DNA of 64,000 nt from Streptomyces sp. NBC_00654 (lineage in GTDB: Bacteria > Actinomycetota > Actinomycetes > Streptomycetales > Streptomycetaceae): NCBI RefSeq assembly GCF_026341775.1, contig NZ_JAPEOB010000001.1:3038001-3102000 (forward strand), written 5' to 3'. How positions within the stretch are numbered: the stretch's first letter is position 1; every line of letters starts with the position of its first letter. Under the pieces are notes generated by a model. The model saw only the letters and a list, made by a program, of their open reading frames with translations, was not told the origin of the DNA and did not search any database. The translations under genes and the position numbers were made by a program. Below, piece by piece: positions 28,152 through 37,472 of this stretch.

Positions 28152-29401
28152 AACTGAGAGCACTCACGGCCGTGGTCGCGGCCCTCACCGTCACCCTCGT
28201 GGGATGCAGTGGAAAGGCCACCGAGGGGGACGGCGGCGAGAAGGACAAGAGCGGGATGAAGACCGGAGAGGGAGTCAGCTCCGAGAAGATCTCCCTCGGC
28301 GCACTGACCGATATGACGGGGGTTTACGCCTCGCTCGGCAAGAGCGTCACCCAGGCCCAGCAGCTGTGGGTGGAGCAGACCAACGCCGCGGGCGGAATCT
28401 GCGACCGGAAGATCGAACTGACCGTCCGTGACCACGGCTACGACCCGCAGAAGGCCATCGCCGCCTACACCGAACTGGAGCCGGAGGTACTGGGCTTCAC
28501 CCAGTTCATCGGCTCCCCGTTCGTCGCCGCGGTGGAGCAGCGCATCGACGGCCAGGACAAGGGACTCGTCCTTCCGCAGGCCTGGTCGGCGAGCCTGCTC
28601 GGCTCCAGCTACGTACGGGTCATCGGGGCCACGTACGACATCGAGACGATCAACCTGATCGACTATCTGCTCGCCGAGAAGCGCATCGCCAAGGGCGACA
28701 GGATCGGCCATGTCTACTTCGAGGGCGACTACGGCGAGAACGCCCTCGCCGGGTCGAAGCACGCGGCGAAGGAACTGGGCCTCACCGTCGTCGAGCAGAA
28801 GATCAAGCCGACCGACAACGACATGACCGCCCAGGTCGCCGCACTCAAGCAGGCAGGCGTGAAGGCGGTCGTCGTGAGCGCCGGTCCGCGCCAGGCGGCC
28901 TCGCTCGTCGGGGTGGCCGCGGCCACCGGCTTCGATGTCCCGGTCGTCGGCAACAACTCGGCGTTCGCGCCGCAGCTGCTGAAGACCCAGGCGGGCCCGG
29001 CCCTGCTCAAGGACTACTACGTCGCCGCCTCCACCCTGCCGATCGGCGACCCGGGCACGGGTCCGGCCAAGCTCGCCAAGGAGTACGCGGCGCAGTACCC
29101 CAAGGACGGGCTCGACAACGGCGTCGTCGCCGGATACACGGCGGCGTCCCTCTACGGCGAGGCGCTGAAGAAGGCGTGCGGGTCCAAGGACCTCACGCGC
29201 GCGGGGGTGGACAAGGCGCTGCTCACGATCAAGGGGTACGGAGCGGAGTTCGGGATGTCGCACGACTTCTCGGACCCGGCGGCGCCGTCCACCCGGCAGA
29301 GCGTCATCATGAAGCCCGACGCGAAGATCCCCGGTGGCCTCAAGGTGATCCGCCCGGCCGCGGTGGCCACGGCGGCCGAGTCCTTCACGATGAAGCCCTG
29401 A
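28148..29401 (+). CDS. livJ: Branched-chain amino acid-type ABC transporter substrate-binding lipoprotein
   Basis: The 417-aa product has a lipoprotein signal ending VTLVGCSG (lipid Cys near residue 19), then a charged linker and the periplasmic-binding type I fold: ISLGALTDMTGVYASLGK, NAAGGICDRKIEL and VVVSAGPRQAASLVG. Homologues bind branched-chain amino acids, amides or urea; the ligand cannot be assigned. The last codons form the first unit of a 15-bp tandem repeat. Confidence 0.92.
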   Translation: MKLRALTAVVAALTVTLVGCSGKATEGDGGEKDKSGMKTGEGVSSEKISLGALTDMTGVYASLGKSVTQAQQLWVEQTNAAGGICDRKIELTVRDHGYDPQKAIAAYTELEPEVLGFTQFIGSPFVAAVEQRIDGQDKGLVLPQAWSASLLGSSYVRVIGATYDIETINLIDYLLAEKRIAKGDRIGHVYFEGDYGENALAGSKHAAKELGLTVVEQKIKPTDNDMTAQVAALKQAGVKAVVVSAGPRQAASLVGVAAATGFDVPVVGNNSAFAPQLLKTQAGPALLKDYYVAASTLPIGDPGTGPAKLAKEYAAQYPKDGLDNGVVAGYTAASLYGEALKKACGSKDLTRAGVDKALLTIKGYGAEFGMSHDFSDPAAPSTRQSVIMKPDAKIPGGLKVIRPAAVATAAESFTMKP

Positions 29402-29486
29402 TCGTGAAGCCCTGATCCGTGGGGTCCTGACCTGTGAGCGGCGATCCGTGAAGCGCTGCCCCGTGAAGCGCTGATCCGTGAAGCCC
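29388..29486. repeat. 14-15-bp tandem repeat overlapping the end of livJ
   Basis: About seven units related to ATCCGTGAAGCGCTG run from the last codons of the binding-protein gene into the intergenic region. Unit length drifts between 14 and 15 bp. Confidence 0.75.
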
Positions 29487-29547
29487 CGCCCGCCGAAGCC
29501 TTCCGCAGGCCCGGCAGGGCGGGGCGCCGGACAACCGAGCACACGCC

Positions 29548-29598
29548 GAATGCCCGAGCGGGTCCGGCCGATTCCCGGCCGGACCCGTTCGGGCGTTC
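29548..29598. terminator. Strong bidirectional hairpin terminator
   Basis: A 23-bp stem (29548-29570 with 29576-29598, two G-U-compatible mismatches, 5-base loop) lies between the liv operon and the convergent efflux gene. It is the longest terminator-like structure in the window. Confidence 0.85.
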
Positions 29599-29631
29599 TC
29601 GTATCCACCGGTGCGCCGCGTGCCCCGACGG

Positions 29632-31347
29632 TCACGGCCGTGCCGGTGCGCTCTCCTTCTCCGGGTGCGGGCCGATGCCGGTGCCGGTGCCGGTGCCGGT
29701 GCCGGTTCCGGTGCCGGTGACTGCGGCCGGCGCCGCGGCCGCGTCGGACTCGCCGGCCTTCGCGGTGGCCCGAGTGCCCCGAGCGGCGGGGATGAGGGCG
29801 GTGGCCACAAGACCGAGCACCACGAAGCCCGCCGCGAGGTAACTGCCCAGCGCGAGGCCCTCCGTCATCGCGGAGCGTGCCGCGTCGGCGACGGCGGCCG
29901 TCTGCGGATGCGCCGACAGCGGGCCGATGGCGGCGCCGGCGCTGTCCGTGACCGCCGCGGTGAGCCGGTCGGCCTGGGCCGGGGGCAGCCCGGCCGTGGC
30001 CAGCCGGTCATGCAGCCTGGAGCTCAGCGCGGAGAGGAACACCGTGGTCAGCACCGCGATGCCCAGGGCCGAGCCGAGCTGGCGGAAGGAACTCTGGATC
30101 CCGGAGCCCTGGCCGGCGCTGTGGTGCGGAACGTCGGCGAGTACGACATTGGTGACCTGGGCCGTCGCGAACCCGACGCCGATCCCGTACAGGAAGAGGA
30201 CCAGCGCCACGGTCCACCAGGGGCTGTCCGTGGCCGCGATCAGCCCGAGTCCGGCCAGGCCCGCGACCTCCAGCGCCAGACCGATCCGGACCTGGCCGAG
30301 CGCCGCGACCCTGGCGGCCATGCCGAAGCTCGCGCCGCTCGCGACGAAACTCCCCACCGCCACCGGGACCAGGGCGAGCCCCGCCTGCAGGGCGCTGTAG
30401 CCGAGCGTGAACTGGAGCCACAGGGGGAGCACCGCGATGATGCCGAACTCGCCGAGGCCGATGATCAGGGTGGCGATGTTGCCGTTCCGGAACGAGGCGA
30501 CGGAGAACAGCCGGACGTCCATCAGGGCCCGGGAGGGATCGCCGCTCCGGGTGAGGGCCGACTGACGGCGGACGAAGGCGAACAGGGACAGCGCGGCGAT
30601 CACCAGCGCGACCAGCACCGGGGAAGGCCCGCCGCTCCAGGTGAAGCCGAGGACGTGCAGCGGCTCGACCGTGCCGAGCCAGCCGTAGGTACGCCCCTCG
30701 ACGAGGCCGAACGCGAGTGTTCCCAGACCGAGGACGGACAGGGCCGCGCCGATGCCGTCGATGCGTCCCCCGGTACGGGGCGAGGGCGCCAGGTACAGCA
30801 CGGCGCCGACGACGATCAGTGCCGAGAGCGGCACATTGATGCCGAACGCCCAGCGCCAGGAGGCGTGTTCGGCGAGCCAGCCGCCGAGCAGCGGGCCCAG
30901 CGCGGAGGCGGCGCCGATGGTCGAGCCCCACACGGCGAACGCCTGGCCGCGCGCCTTGCCGGTGAAGGTCGCGTTCAGCAGGGAGAGCGAGGTCGGCAGG
31001 ATCATCGCCGCCGCCACGCCCTGGAGGAAGCGGGCCAGGATGAGCAGGCCGCCCGAGGGGGCCAGCCCGGCCATCACGCTGGTCGCGCCGAACAGCACGA
31101 CACCCGCGAGGAAGATCCTGCGGGCGCCGAGGATGTCGGCGAAGCGGCCGACGAGCAGGAGCAGCGCCGCGCAGACGATGGCGTACGACTCCTGGATCCA
31201 CTGCGCCTGGGCCGAGTCGGCGTCCAGGTCCTCGATGACCGAGGGGACGATCACGTTGACGATCGTGGTGTCGACCACGATCAGTGCCACCCCCAGGGCG
31301 ATGGCGATCAGACCGAGCCAGCGCCGAGTGGCGGACGGGTCACGCAT
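29632..31347 (-). CDS. DHA2-type MFS multidrug efflux transporter
   Basis: The 571-aa protein has 14 predicted membrane segments and the EmrB/QacA motifs: IVVDTTIVNVIVPSV (motif D1 region), GRFADILGARRIFLAG (motif A) and WRWAFGINVPLS (motif C neighbourhood). The C-terminus ends in an ALPAAVTGTGTGTG-type Gly-Thr repeat encoded by a GGTGCC hexamer run (29670-29720). The ribosome site GGAGGT is inside an inverted-repeat operator. The divergent MarR gene probably controls it. Confidence 0.93.
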   Translation of the reverse strand: MRDPSATRRWLGLIAIALGVALIVVDTTIVNVIVPSVIEDLDADSAQAQWIQESYAIVCAALLLLVGRFADILGARRIFLAGVVLFGATSVMAGLAPSGGLLILARFLQGVAAAMILPTSLSLLNATFTGKARGQAFAVWGSTIGAASALGPLLGGWLAEHASWRWAFGINVPLSALIVVGAVLYLAPSPRTGGRIDGIGAALSVLGLGTLAFGLVEGRTYGWLGTVEPLHVLGFTWSGGPSPVLVALVIAALSLFAFVRRQSALTRSGDPSRALMDVRLFSVASFRNGNIATLIIGLGEFGIIAVLPLWLQFTLGYSALQAGLALVPVAVGSFVASGASFGMAARVAALGQVRIGLALEVAGLAGLGLIAATDSPWWTVALVLFLYGIGVGFATAQVTNVVLADVPHHSAGQGSGIQSSFRQLGSALGIAVLTTVFLSALSSRLHDRLATAGLPPAQADRLTAAVTDSAGAAIGPLSAHPQTAAVADAARSAMTEGLALGSYLAAGFVVLGLVATALIPAARGTRATAKAGESDAAAAPAAVTGTGTGTGTGTGTGIGPHPEKESAPARP

Positions 31348-31350
31348 CTC

Positions 31351-31389
31351 ATTACCTCCATGGTGAAGTATCTCGATGGTGAAGGTAAA
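31351..31389. promoter_or_regulatory. Probable MarR operator
   Basis: ATTACCT (31351-31357) and AGGTAAAT (31383-31390) form an inverted repeat around two direct copies of ATGGTGAAG. It overlaps the ribosome site of the efflux gene and lies in the gap to the divergent MarR gene. Confidence 0.65.
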
Positions 31390-31517
31390 TTGGGGCCGGG
31401 TAGGTTGTCAAAGTGATCCGACGGTGTGGATCACGGCGCAGGACGCGGTGCGGATCACGGTGTGGCTCGGCGGCAGGGACCGCCGGTCATGGACACGAGG
31501 GAAGGTGGTGGGCTCCC

Positions 31518-31994
31518 ATGGAGGAACCGCAGCTCGACGGGGTCGCGGTGCGGCGCGAGCAGTTGATGGACGGGCTCAGGGCCTACGGTGAGTGCTACAA
31601 CCGGGTCAGCCGCCGCTTCGCCGTCTGGCTGGGCCTGCACTCCACCGACGCGGACGCCCTGCTGGAGATCGTCGCCGCCGAGGAGCGGGGCGCCCCGCTG
31701 TCACCCGCGCGCCTCAGTGAACGCATCCTGCTGTCCTCCGGCGCCACCACCGCGCTCCTCAACCGCCTCGAAGGGGCCGGGCACATCGTCCGCAGCCGGG
31801 AGCACACCGACCGGCGGATCGTCACCCTGCGCACCCGGCCGCACATCCTGGAGCGCGCCACCGAGTTCTTCGACCCGCTCGCCGAGCGGCTGGACGGGGT
31901 GCTGGCCCAGTACGCGCCGGAGCAGCTGGAGGAGTTCAGAACCTTCCTGGCGCGGATGTCCGGCGCGATGGACGATCACCTGGCCGAGCTGTAG
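31518..31994 (+). CDS. MarR family transcriptional regulator
   Basis: The 158-aa product has a winged helix-turn-helix: LSPARLSERILLSSGATTALLNRLEGAGHI with the wing SREHTDRRIVTLR (cores SSGATTALLNRLE and DRRI). ATG 31518 gives the usual MarR length. It is divergent from the DHA2 efflux gene across a clear operator, the common repressor-pump layout. Inducer unknown. Confidence 0.92.
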   Translation: MEEPQLDGVAVRREQLMDGLRAYGECYNRVSRRFAVWLGLHSTDADALLEIVAAEERGAPLSPARLSERILLSSGATTALLNRLEGAGHIVRSREHTDRRIVTLRTRPHILERATEFFDPLAERLDGVLAQYAPEQLEEFRTFLARMSGAMDDHLAEL

Positions 31995-32108
31995 CCGGGG
32001 GTGGCCGGCCGGGGGAGCGGCCGAGGGGAGCGGCAAGGGGCGGCCGAGGGGGAGCGGCCGAGGGGGTGCCGTGGTCGGACGGCGGGCTCCCCGGTAACGC
32101 CTCGGTCT

Positions 32109-32122
32109 TTGGTCTGGACCAA
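32109..32122. promoter_or_regulatory. DasR-like operator (dre) upstream of PIG-L gene
   Basis: TTGGTCTGGACCAA closely matches the DasR element, whose core is TGGTCTAGACCA; only one central base differs. It stands 100 bp before the PIG-L deacetylase start. DasR is the GntR-family regulator of N-acetylglucosamine use in Streptomyces. The rest of the gap 31995-32222 is a G-rich repeat tract without a gene. Confidence 0.7.
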
Positions 32123-32222
32123 GACGCACTGGTGATGATTAGCTCCATGGCGACCGGGCCCGCGTCCGGCCCACCGGGCCGTCGCGCCCCTCACCCCTGC
32201 CGCACCCTTTCCGGAGCACCTC

Positions 32223-32993
32223 ATGTCCCTGCCGCACACGCCCTCCTGGCGCACCGTCATCCTCTCGCCGCACTTCGACGACGCCGCGCTCTCCCTGGCC
32301 GGACTGCTGCCCGGACTGCCGGGCCCCACCGCCGTGGTCACCGTCCACGGCGGAGCTCCGGCCCCCGGCGTCCCGGCCTCCGACTGGGACGACCTCGGCG
32401 GTTTCACCACCGGCGCGCAGGCCCATGAGGTCCGCCGGGCCGAGGACGCGCGGTCCTGCGCGCTGCTCGGCGTCGAGCAGGTGACCATCGACCATCCCGA
32501 CGGCCCGTACCTCGACGGCGACGACGGGCTCGGGCCGACCGCTCTGGACGACCTCCTGAGGAGCCTCGCCCCCGGCACCCGGGTCCTCGCCCCGCTCGGC
32601 ACCAATCAGCGCGACCACCGGGCCGTACGGCTGCGCGCCACGCGGGTCCTGGCCGAGGCGGGCGCCCCCGCCCCCTGGGTGTACGCCGACCTGCCGTACA
32701 CCGGGCATCTGCCCGAGTGGGACACCGAGCAGGCGTGCGAGGCGCTGGCCGGGAGCGAGGCGTACGGCCTCGCGTACCAGGAGCTCCTGCGCGACCACAG
32801 TGTCACCCTCCGCCACGAGCTGCGGCTGACGGACGAACAGTGGGCGGCGAAGCGCGAGGCGGTCCTGTGCCACGCCTCGCAGCTCGCCGCACTCGTCCCA
32901 GGCCACGGCAGCTTCCTCGTCCGCAACGGGCCGCTGCGCACCGAACGGATCTGGAGTCTGGAACCCCGCGATCCGGCCGGCCGGGCGGAGTAG
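32223..32993 (+). CDS. PIG-L family deacetylase (LmbE-like)
   Basis: The 256-aa product has the Zn-binding LmbE/PIG-L motif SPHFDDAALSLAG (the usual P-H-x-D-D) and a C-terminal metal His region in GTNQRDHRAVRLRAT. Family members remove acetyl groups from N-acetylglucosamine conjugates, as MshB does in mycothiol synthesis. GGAG lies eight bases before ATG. The DasR-like site upstream fits a role in amino-sugar metabolism (inference). Confidence 0.88.
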   Translation: MSLPHTPSWRTVILSPHFDDAALSLAGLLPGLPGPTAVVTVHGGAPAPGVPASDWDDLGGFTTGAQAHEVRRAEDARSCALLGVEQVTIDHPDGPYLDGDDGLGPTALDDLLRSLAPGTRVLAPLGTNQRDHRAVRLRATRVLAEAGAPAPWVYADLPYTGHLPEWDTEQACEALAGSEAYGLAYQELLRDHSVTLRHELRLTDEQWAAKREAVLCHASQLAALVPGHGSFLVRNGPLRTERIWSLEPRDPAGRAE

Positions 32994-33025
32994 GGCCCTT
33001 CACGGCACCAGCGGCACACACGCGA

Positions 33026-33059
33026 GAGGGCCCGGATGCTGGGGAGCATCCGGGCCCTC
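33026..33059. terminator. Perfect 15-bp hairpin terminator
   Basis: GAGGGCCCGGATGCT (33026-33040) pairs perfectly with 33045-33059 across a GGGG loop, between the convergent PIG-L and pssA genes. Confidence 0.85.
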
Positions 33060-33080
33060 ATGCGTGTCGCGCGAGCGCGG

Positions 33081-33944
33081 CTACGGCAGCTGCGCCGCCC
33101 GTGCCTCGCGCCGGTTGTCGCGGAACGTGTTCACACGGCGGGCCGTCGCGAAGAGCGGGATCACCGCGCCCAGCACGACCTGGAGTGCGCAGCCGGTCTG
33201 GAGGAGCAGCTGACCGCCGGGCGCGTCGAAGGCCCATGCGGCGAGCAGCCCCATCGCGGCCACGATCCAGCTGAGCATCGCCACCGCGAGAATGCCCCGC
33301 GGCTTGGGGTACTCGACCCGGCTCACCATCAGCCACGCCACACCGACGATCGCGAGCAGCGTCGGCACGAAGGGCAGCTCCAGGAGCACGATCGAGACGA
33401 CCGTCAGCGCTCCGAAGGGGCTCGGCATGCCCTGGAACATGCCGTCCTTCATGGTCACACAGGAGAATCTGGCCAGTCTGAGCACGACCGCCAGCAGCAC
33501 CACGATCGCCGCCAGTGCCGATACCCGCTGGTGGGCGTCGTCCGCGACCATCCCGTACACGAGCACGAAGTAGGCCGGGGCGAGCCCGAAGCTGATCAGG
33601 TCCGACAGGTTGTCCAGCTCGGCGCCCATCGGGGAGGAGCGCAGCTTGCGTGCCACGAGCCCGTCGAAGAGATCGAAGACCGCGGCCATGAGCATGAGGA
33701 TCACCGCGGTCGCCGCCGAGTGACGGGCCATCCCCGACTCGTCGCTGCCCGTGAGGTGCGGGATGAGGATGCCCGTGGTGGTGAAGTACACCGCCATGAA
33801 TCCACACGTGGCGTTACCGAGAGTGAGGGTGTCCGCTATCGACAGCCGCATGGAGAGCGGCATGTCCTCCGTGCCGTCGGAGTCGTTCTCCTCGGCGGCC
33901 TGCGGCACCCAGCCCGCCTGAGTATCAGGATCAATCACGGTCAA
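33081..33944 (-). CDS. pssA: CDP-diacylglycerol--serine O-phosphatidyltransferase
   Basis: The 287-aa membrane protein has the CDP-alcohol phosphotransferase signature D-x2-DG-x2-AR-x8-G-x3-D-x3-D in DLFDGLVARKLRSSP followed by GAELDNLSD. It makes phosphatidylserine from CDP-diacylglycerol and serine. It most likely starts with TTG 33944, inside the psd stop region (14-bp overlap), with GGGGGTGA upstream; GTG 33938 is an alternative. Psd, encoded just before, converts the product to phosphatidylethanolamine. Confidence 0.93.
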   Translation of the reverse strand: MTVIDPDTQAGWVPQAAEENDSDGTEDMPLSMRLSIADTLTLGNATCGFMAVYFTTTGILIPHLTGSDESGMARHSAATAVILMLMAAVFDLFDGLVARKLRSSPMGAELDNLSDLISFGLAPAYFVLVYGMVADDAHQRVSALAAIVVLLAVVLRLARFSCVTMKDGMFQGMPSPFGALTVVSIVLLELPFVPTLLAIVGVAWLMVSRVEYPKPRGILAVAMLSWIVAAMGLLAAWAFDAPGGQLLLQTGCALQVVLGAVIPLFATARRVNTFRDNRREARAAQLP

Positions 33945-34578
33945 TTCGAGTCACCCCCGCGGTGGTGGCCTGGCCTACCTCGACCGCGACATCGACACCT
34001 TCCGGAAGGTAGATGTCGACACGCGAGCCGAAGCGGATCAGGCCGATGCGCTCACCCTGCTCCACCTTCGTACCCTGCGGGAGGTACGGCACGATGCGAC
34101 GGGCGACCGCTCCCGCGATCTGCACCATCTCGATGTCGCCGAGCTCGGTGTCGAAGTGCCAGACAACGCGCTCGTTGTTCTCGCTCTCCTTGTTGAACGC
34201 CGGAACGAACCCGCCGGGGATGTGCTCGACCGACGTCACCGTGCCGGCCAGCGGCGCCCGGTTGACGTGGACATTCAGCGGGCTCATGAAGATCGCGACG
34301 CGGGTGCGCCCGTCCTTCCACGGCATGATGCTCTGCACCACACCGTCGGCCGGGGAGATGACCCGGCCCTCGGTGATCTCGCGCTCGGGGTCACGGAAGA
34401 ACCAGAGCATGCCCGCCGCGAGCGCGGTGGTGGGCACGGCCACGGCGGCCCAGCGCCCGGACTTGCGTGCCCGGGAGAGGCTGAGTGCGGCGGTGGCGAC
34501 GGTCGGCAGGAGCCACGGCGATGCTCCGCGTGCGATGCGGACCCCACCGCGTGGTGCGGAGGTATGGCTGTCGGGCAT
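33931..34578 (-). CDS. psd: Phosphatidylserine decarboxylase
   Basis: The 215-aa product is the short archaeal/actinobacterial type of PSD. It has WFFRDPERE, VISPADGVVQSI, FMSPLNVHVNRAP and the autocleavage site RFGSRVDIYLP, where the Ser of GS becomes the pyruvoyl group. GAAGGT precedes ATG 34578. It overlaps pssA. Confidence 0.94.
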   Translation of the reverse strand: MPDSHTSAPRGGVRIARGASPWLLPTVATAALSLSRARKSGRWAAVAVPTTALAAGMLWFFRDPEREITEGRVISPADGVVQSIMPWKDGRTRVAIFMSPLNVHVNRAPLAGTVTSVEHIPGGFVPAFNKESENNERVVWHFDTELGDIEMVQIAGAVARRIVPYLPQGTKVEQGERIGLIRFGSRVDIYLPEGVDVAVEVGQATTAGVTRIDRD

Positions 34579-34758
34579 GAATGACCTTCGTAGCGGATGA
34601 TGCCGCGCTGGCAACGGGGGACGGCGGCTTTCCGGCGATGCTATCGGTTGCGAGCCGCAACTGGGCAAGCCAGCAGCCGAGTCGGACGGCTTGAGCGCAC
34701 CTGCCGAGGGTGACAGGGTGTGATCTTCTTCGCGACTAAATCACCCCTAAGGGGACAT

Positions 34759-35964
<1,206 letters not shown>

Positions 35965-35991
35965 GGCTGCTTCTCCTGTGGCTTCACGCGG

Positions 35992-36495
35992 TCAGTTGGA
36001 AGGCGTCGGGCGGCCGGGCTGTTCGCCGCCGCGCTCCTTGGTGTACGTCTCGGTGGGGACCATCACCTTGCGGCGGAACACACAGACCACGGTGCCGTCC
36101 TGCTTGTAGCCCCTGGTCTCCACGTACACGATTCCGCGGTCGTTCCTGGACCTCGACGGGGTCTTGTCCAGGACGGTGGTCTCGCCGTAGAGGGTGTCGC
36201 CGTGGAAGGTCGGCGCGATGTGCTTGAGCGATTCGACCTCCAGGTTGGCGATGGCCTTCCCGGAGACGTCCGGCACCGACATGCCGAGCAGCAGTGAATA
36301 GATGTAGTTGCCGACGACGACGTTCTTCCCGAAATCGGTCGTCGTCTCCGCGTAGTTGCTGTCCATGTGCAGCGGGTGGTGATTCATGGTCAGCAGGCAG
36401 AAGAGGTGGTCGTCGTATTCCGTGACGGTCTTTCCGGGCCAGTGCTTGTAGACGGCACCGACTTCGAATTCCTCGTATGTGCGTCCGAACTGCAT
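35992..36495 (-). CDS. MaoC-like dehydratase, probable mesaconyl-CoA hydratase
   Basis: The 167-aa single hot-dog domain protein starts MQFGRTYEEFEVG and has the R-hydratase-like motif MNHHPLHMDSNYA (Asp/His pair) and VVGNYIYSLLLGM. In this operon it would hydrate mesaconyl-CoA to beta-methylmalyl-CoA, the step between the dehydrogenase and the lyase; the assignment rests on context. GGAGG precedes ATG 36495, two bases after the mcl stop. Confidence 0.85.
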   Translation of the reverse strand: MQFGRTYEEFEVGAVYKHWPGKTVTEYDDHLFCLLTMNHHPLHMDSNYAETTTDFGKNVVVGNYIYSLLLGMSVPDVSGKAIANLEVESLKHIAPTFHGDTLYGETTVLDKTPSRSRNDRGIVYVETRGYKQDGTVVCVFRRKVMVPTETYTKERGGEQPGRPTPSN

Positions 36496-36497
36496 GA

Positions 36498-37472
36498 TCA
36501 GGCCTCCGGAACGTCGAACGTGGAGGTGCGCTGCATTCCGGCCGCACGGCCCTTGCCCGCGACGACCAGGGCCATCTTGCGGCTGGCCTCGTCGATCATC
36601 TCGTCGCCGAGCATCGCCGAGCCCTTCTTGCCGCCCTCCTCGGAGGTGTACCAGTCGTAGGCGTCCAGGATCAGCTCGGCGCGGTCGTAGTCCTCCTGGG
36701 AGGGCGAGAACACCTCGTTGGCCGCGTCGACCTGGCCGGGGTGCAGTACCCACTTGCCGTCGAAGCCGAGGGCGGCGGCACGGCCCGCGACCTCGCGGTA
36801 GGCGTCCACGTCGCGGATCTGGAGGAACGGCCCGTCGATCGCCTGGAGATCGTGGGTGCGGGCCGCCATCAGGATGCGCATCAGGATGTAGTGGTAGGCG
36901 TCCGCGCCGTAGCCCGGCGGCTGCTGGCCCACCACCAGGGTCTTCATGTTGATCGACGCCATGAAGTCGGCCGGGCCGAAGATCAGGGTCTCCAGGCGGG
37001 GCGAGGCGGCGGCGATGTCGTCGATGTTCACCAGGCCCTTGGCGTTCTCGATCTGCGCCTCGATGCCGATCCTGCCGGTCTCGAAGCCCATCGTCTTCTC
37101 GATCTGGGTCAGCAGCAGGTCCAGGGCGACGACCTGCTGGGCGTCCTGGACCTTCGGCAGCATGATGCAGTCGAGGTTCGGCCCGGCGCCCTCGACGACC
37201 GTGATGACGTCCCGGTAGGTCCAGTGCGTCGTCCAGTCGTTGACCCGCACGACCCGGGTCCTGCCCGTCCAGTCACCCTTGTTGAGCGCATCGACGATGT
37301 GGTGGCGGGCGCCCTCCTTGGCGAGCGGTGCGCAGGCGTCCTCCAGGTCCAGGAAGACCTGGTCGGCCGGGAGGCCCTGGGCCTTCTCCAGGAAGCGCGG
37401 GTTCGAGCCGGGCACGGCGAGACAGGAACGGCGCGGGCGCAGCCGGTTCACCGGCGTCGTGGGCGTGGTCAT
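36498..37472 (-). CDS. mcl: HpcH/HpaI (citrate lyase beta)-type beta-methylmalyl-CoA/malyl-CoA lyase
   Basis: The 324-aa product starts with RPRRSCLAVPGSNPRFLEKA and has the CitE-family features FLDLEDACAPLAKEGAR, IMLPKVQDAQQV, the metal-ligand Glu of GIEAQIENAKGL and LIFGPADFMASI. It cleaves beta-methylmalyl-CoA to glyoxylate and propionyl-CoA in the ethylmalonyl-CoA pathway. Its ATG overlaps the ecm stop by four bases. Confidence 0.9.
   Translation of the reverse strand: MTTPTTPVNRLRPRRSCLAVPGSNPRFLEKAQGLPADQVFLDLEDACAPLAKEGARHHIVDALNKGDWTGRTRVVRVNDWTTHWTYRDVITVVEGAGPNLDCIMLPKVQDAQQVVALDLLLTQIEKTMGFETGRIGIEAQIENAKGLVNIDDIAAASPRLETLIFGPADFMASINMKTLVVGQQPPGYGADAYHYILMRILMAARTHDLQAIDGPFLQIRDVDAYREVAGRAAALGFDGKWVLHPGQVDAANEVFSPSQEDYDRAELILDAYDWYTSEEGGKKGSAMLGDEMIDEASRKMALVVAGKGRAAGMQRTSTFDVPEA

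Noticed and set aside
34744..34754. CCCCTAAGGGG palindrome as a regulator site
   Set aside because: It is a single short palindrome beyond the stop of the acyl-CoA dehydrogenase gene, more likely chance or a minor hairpin.
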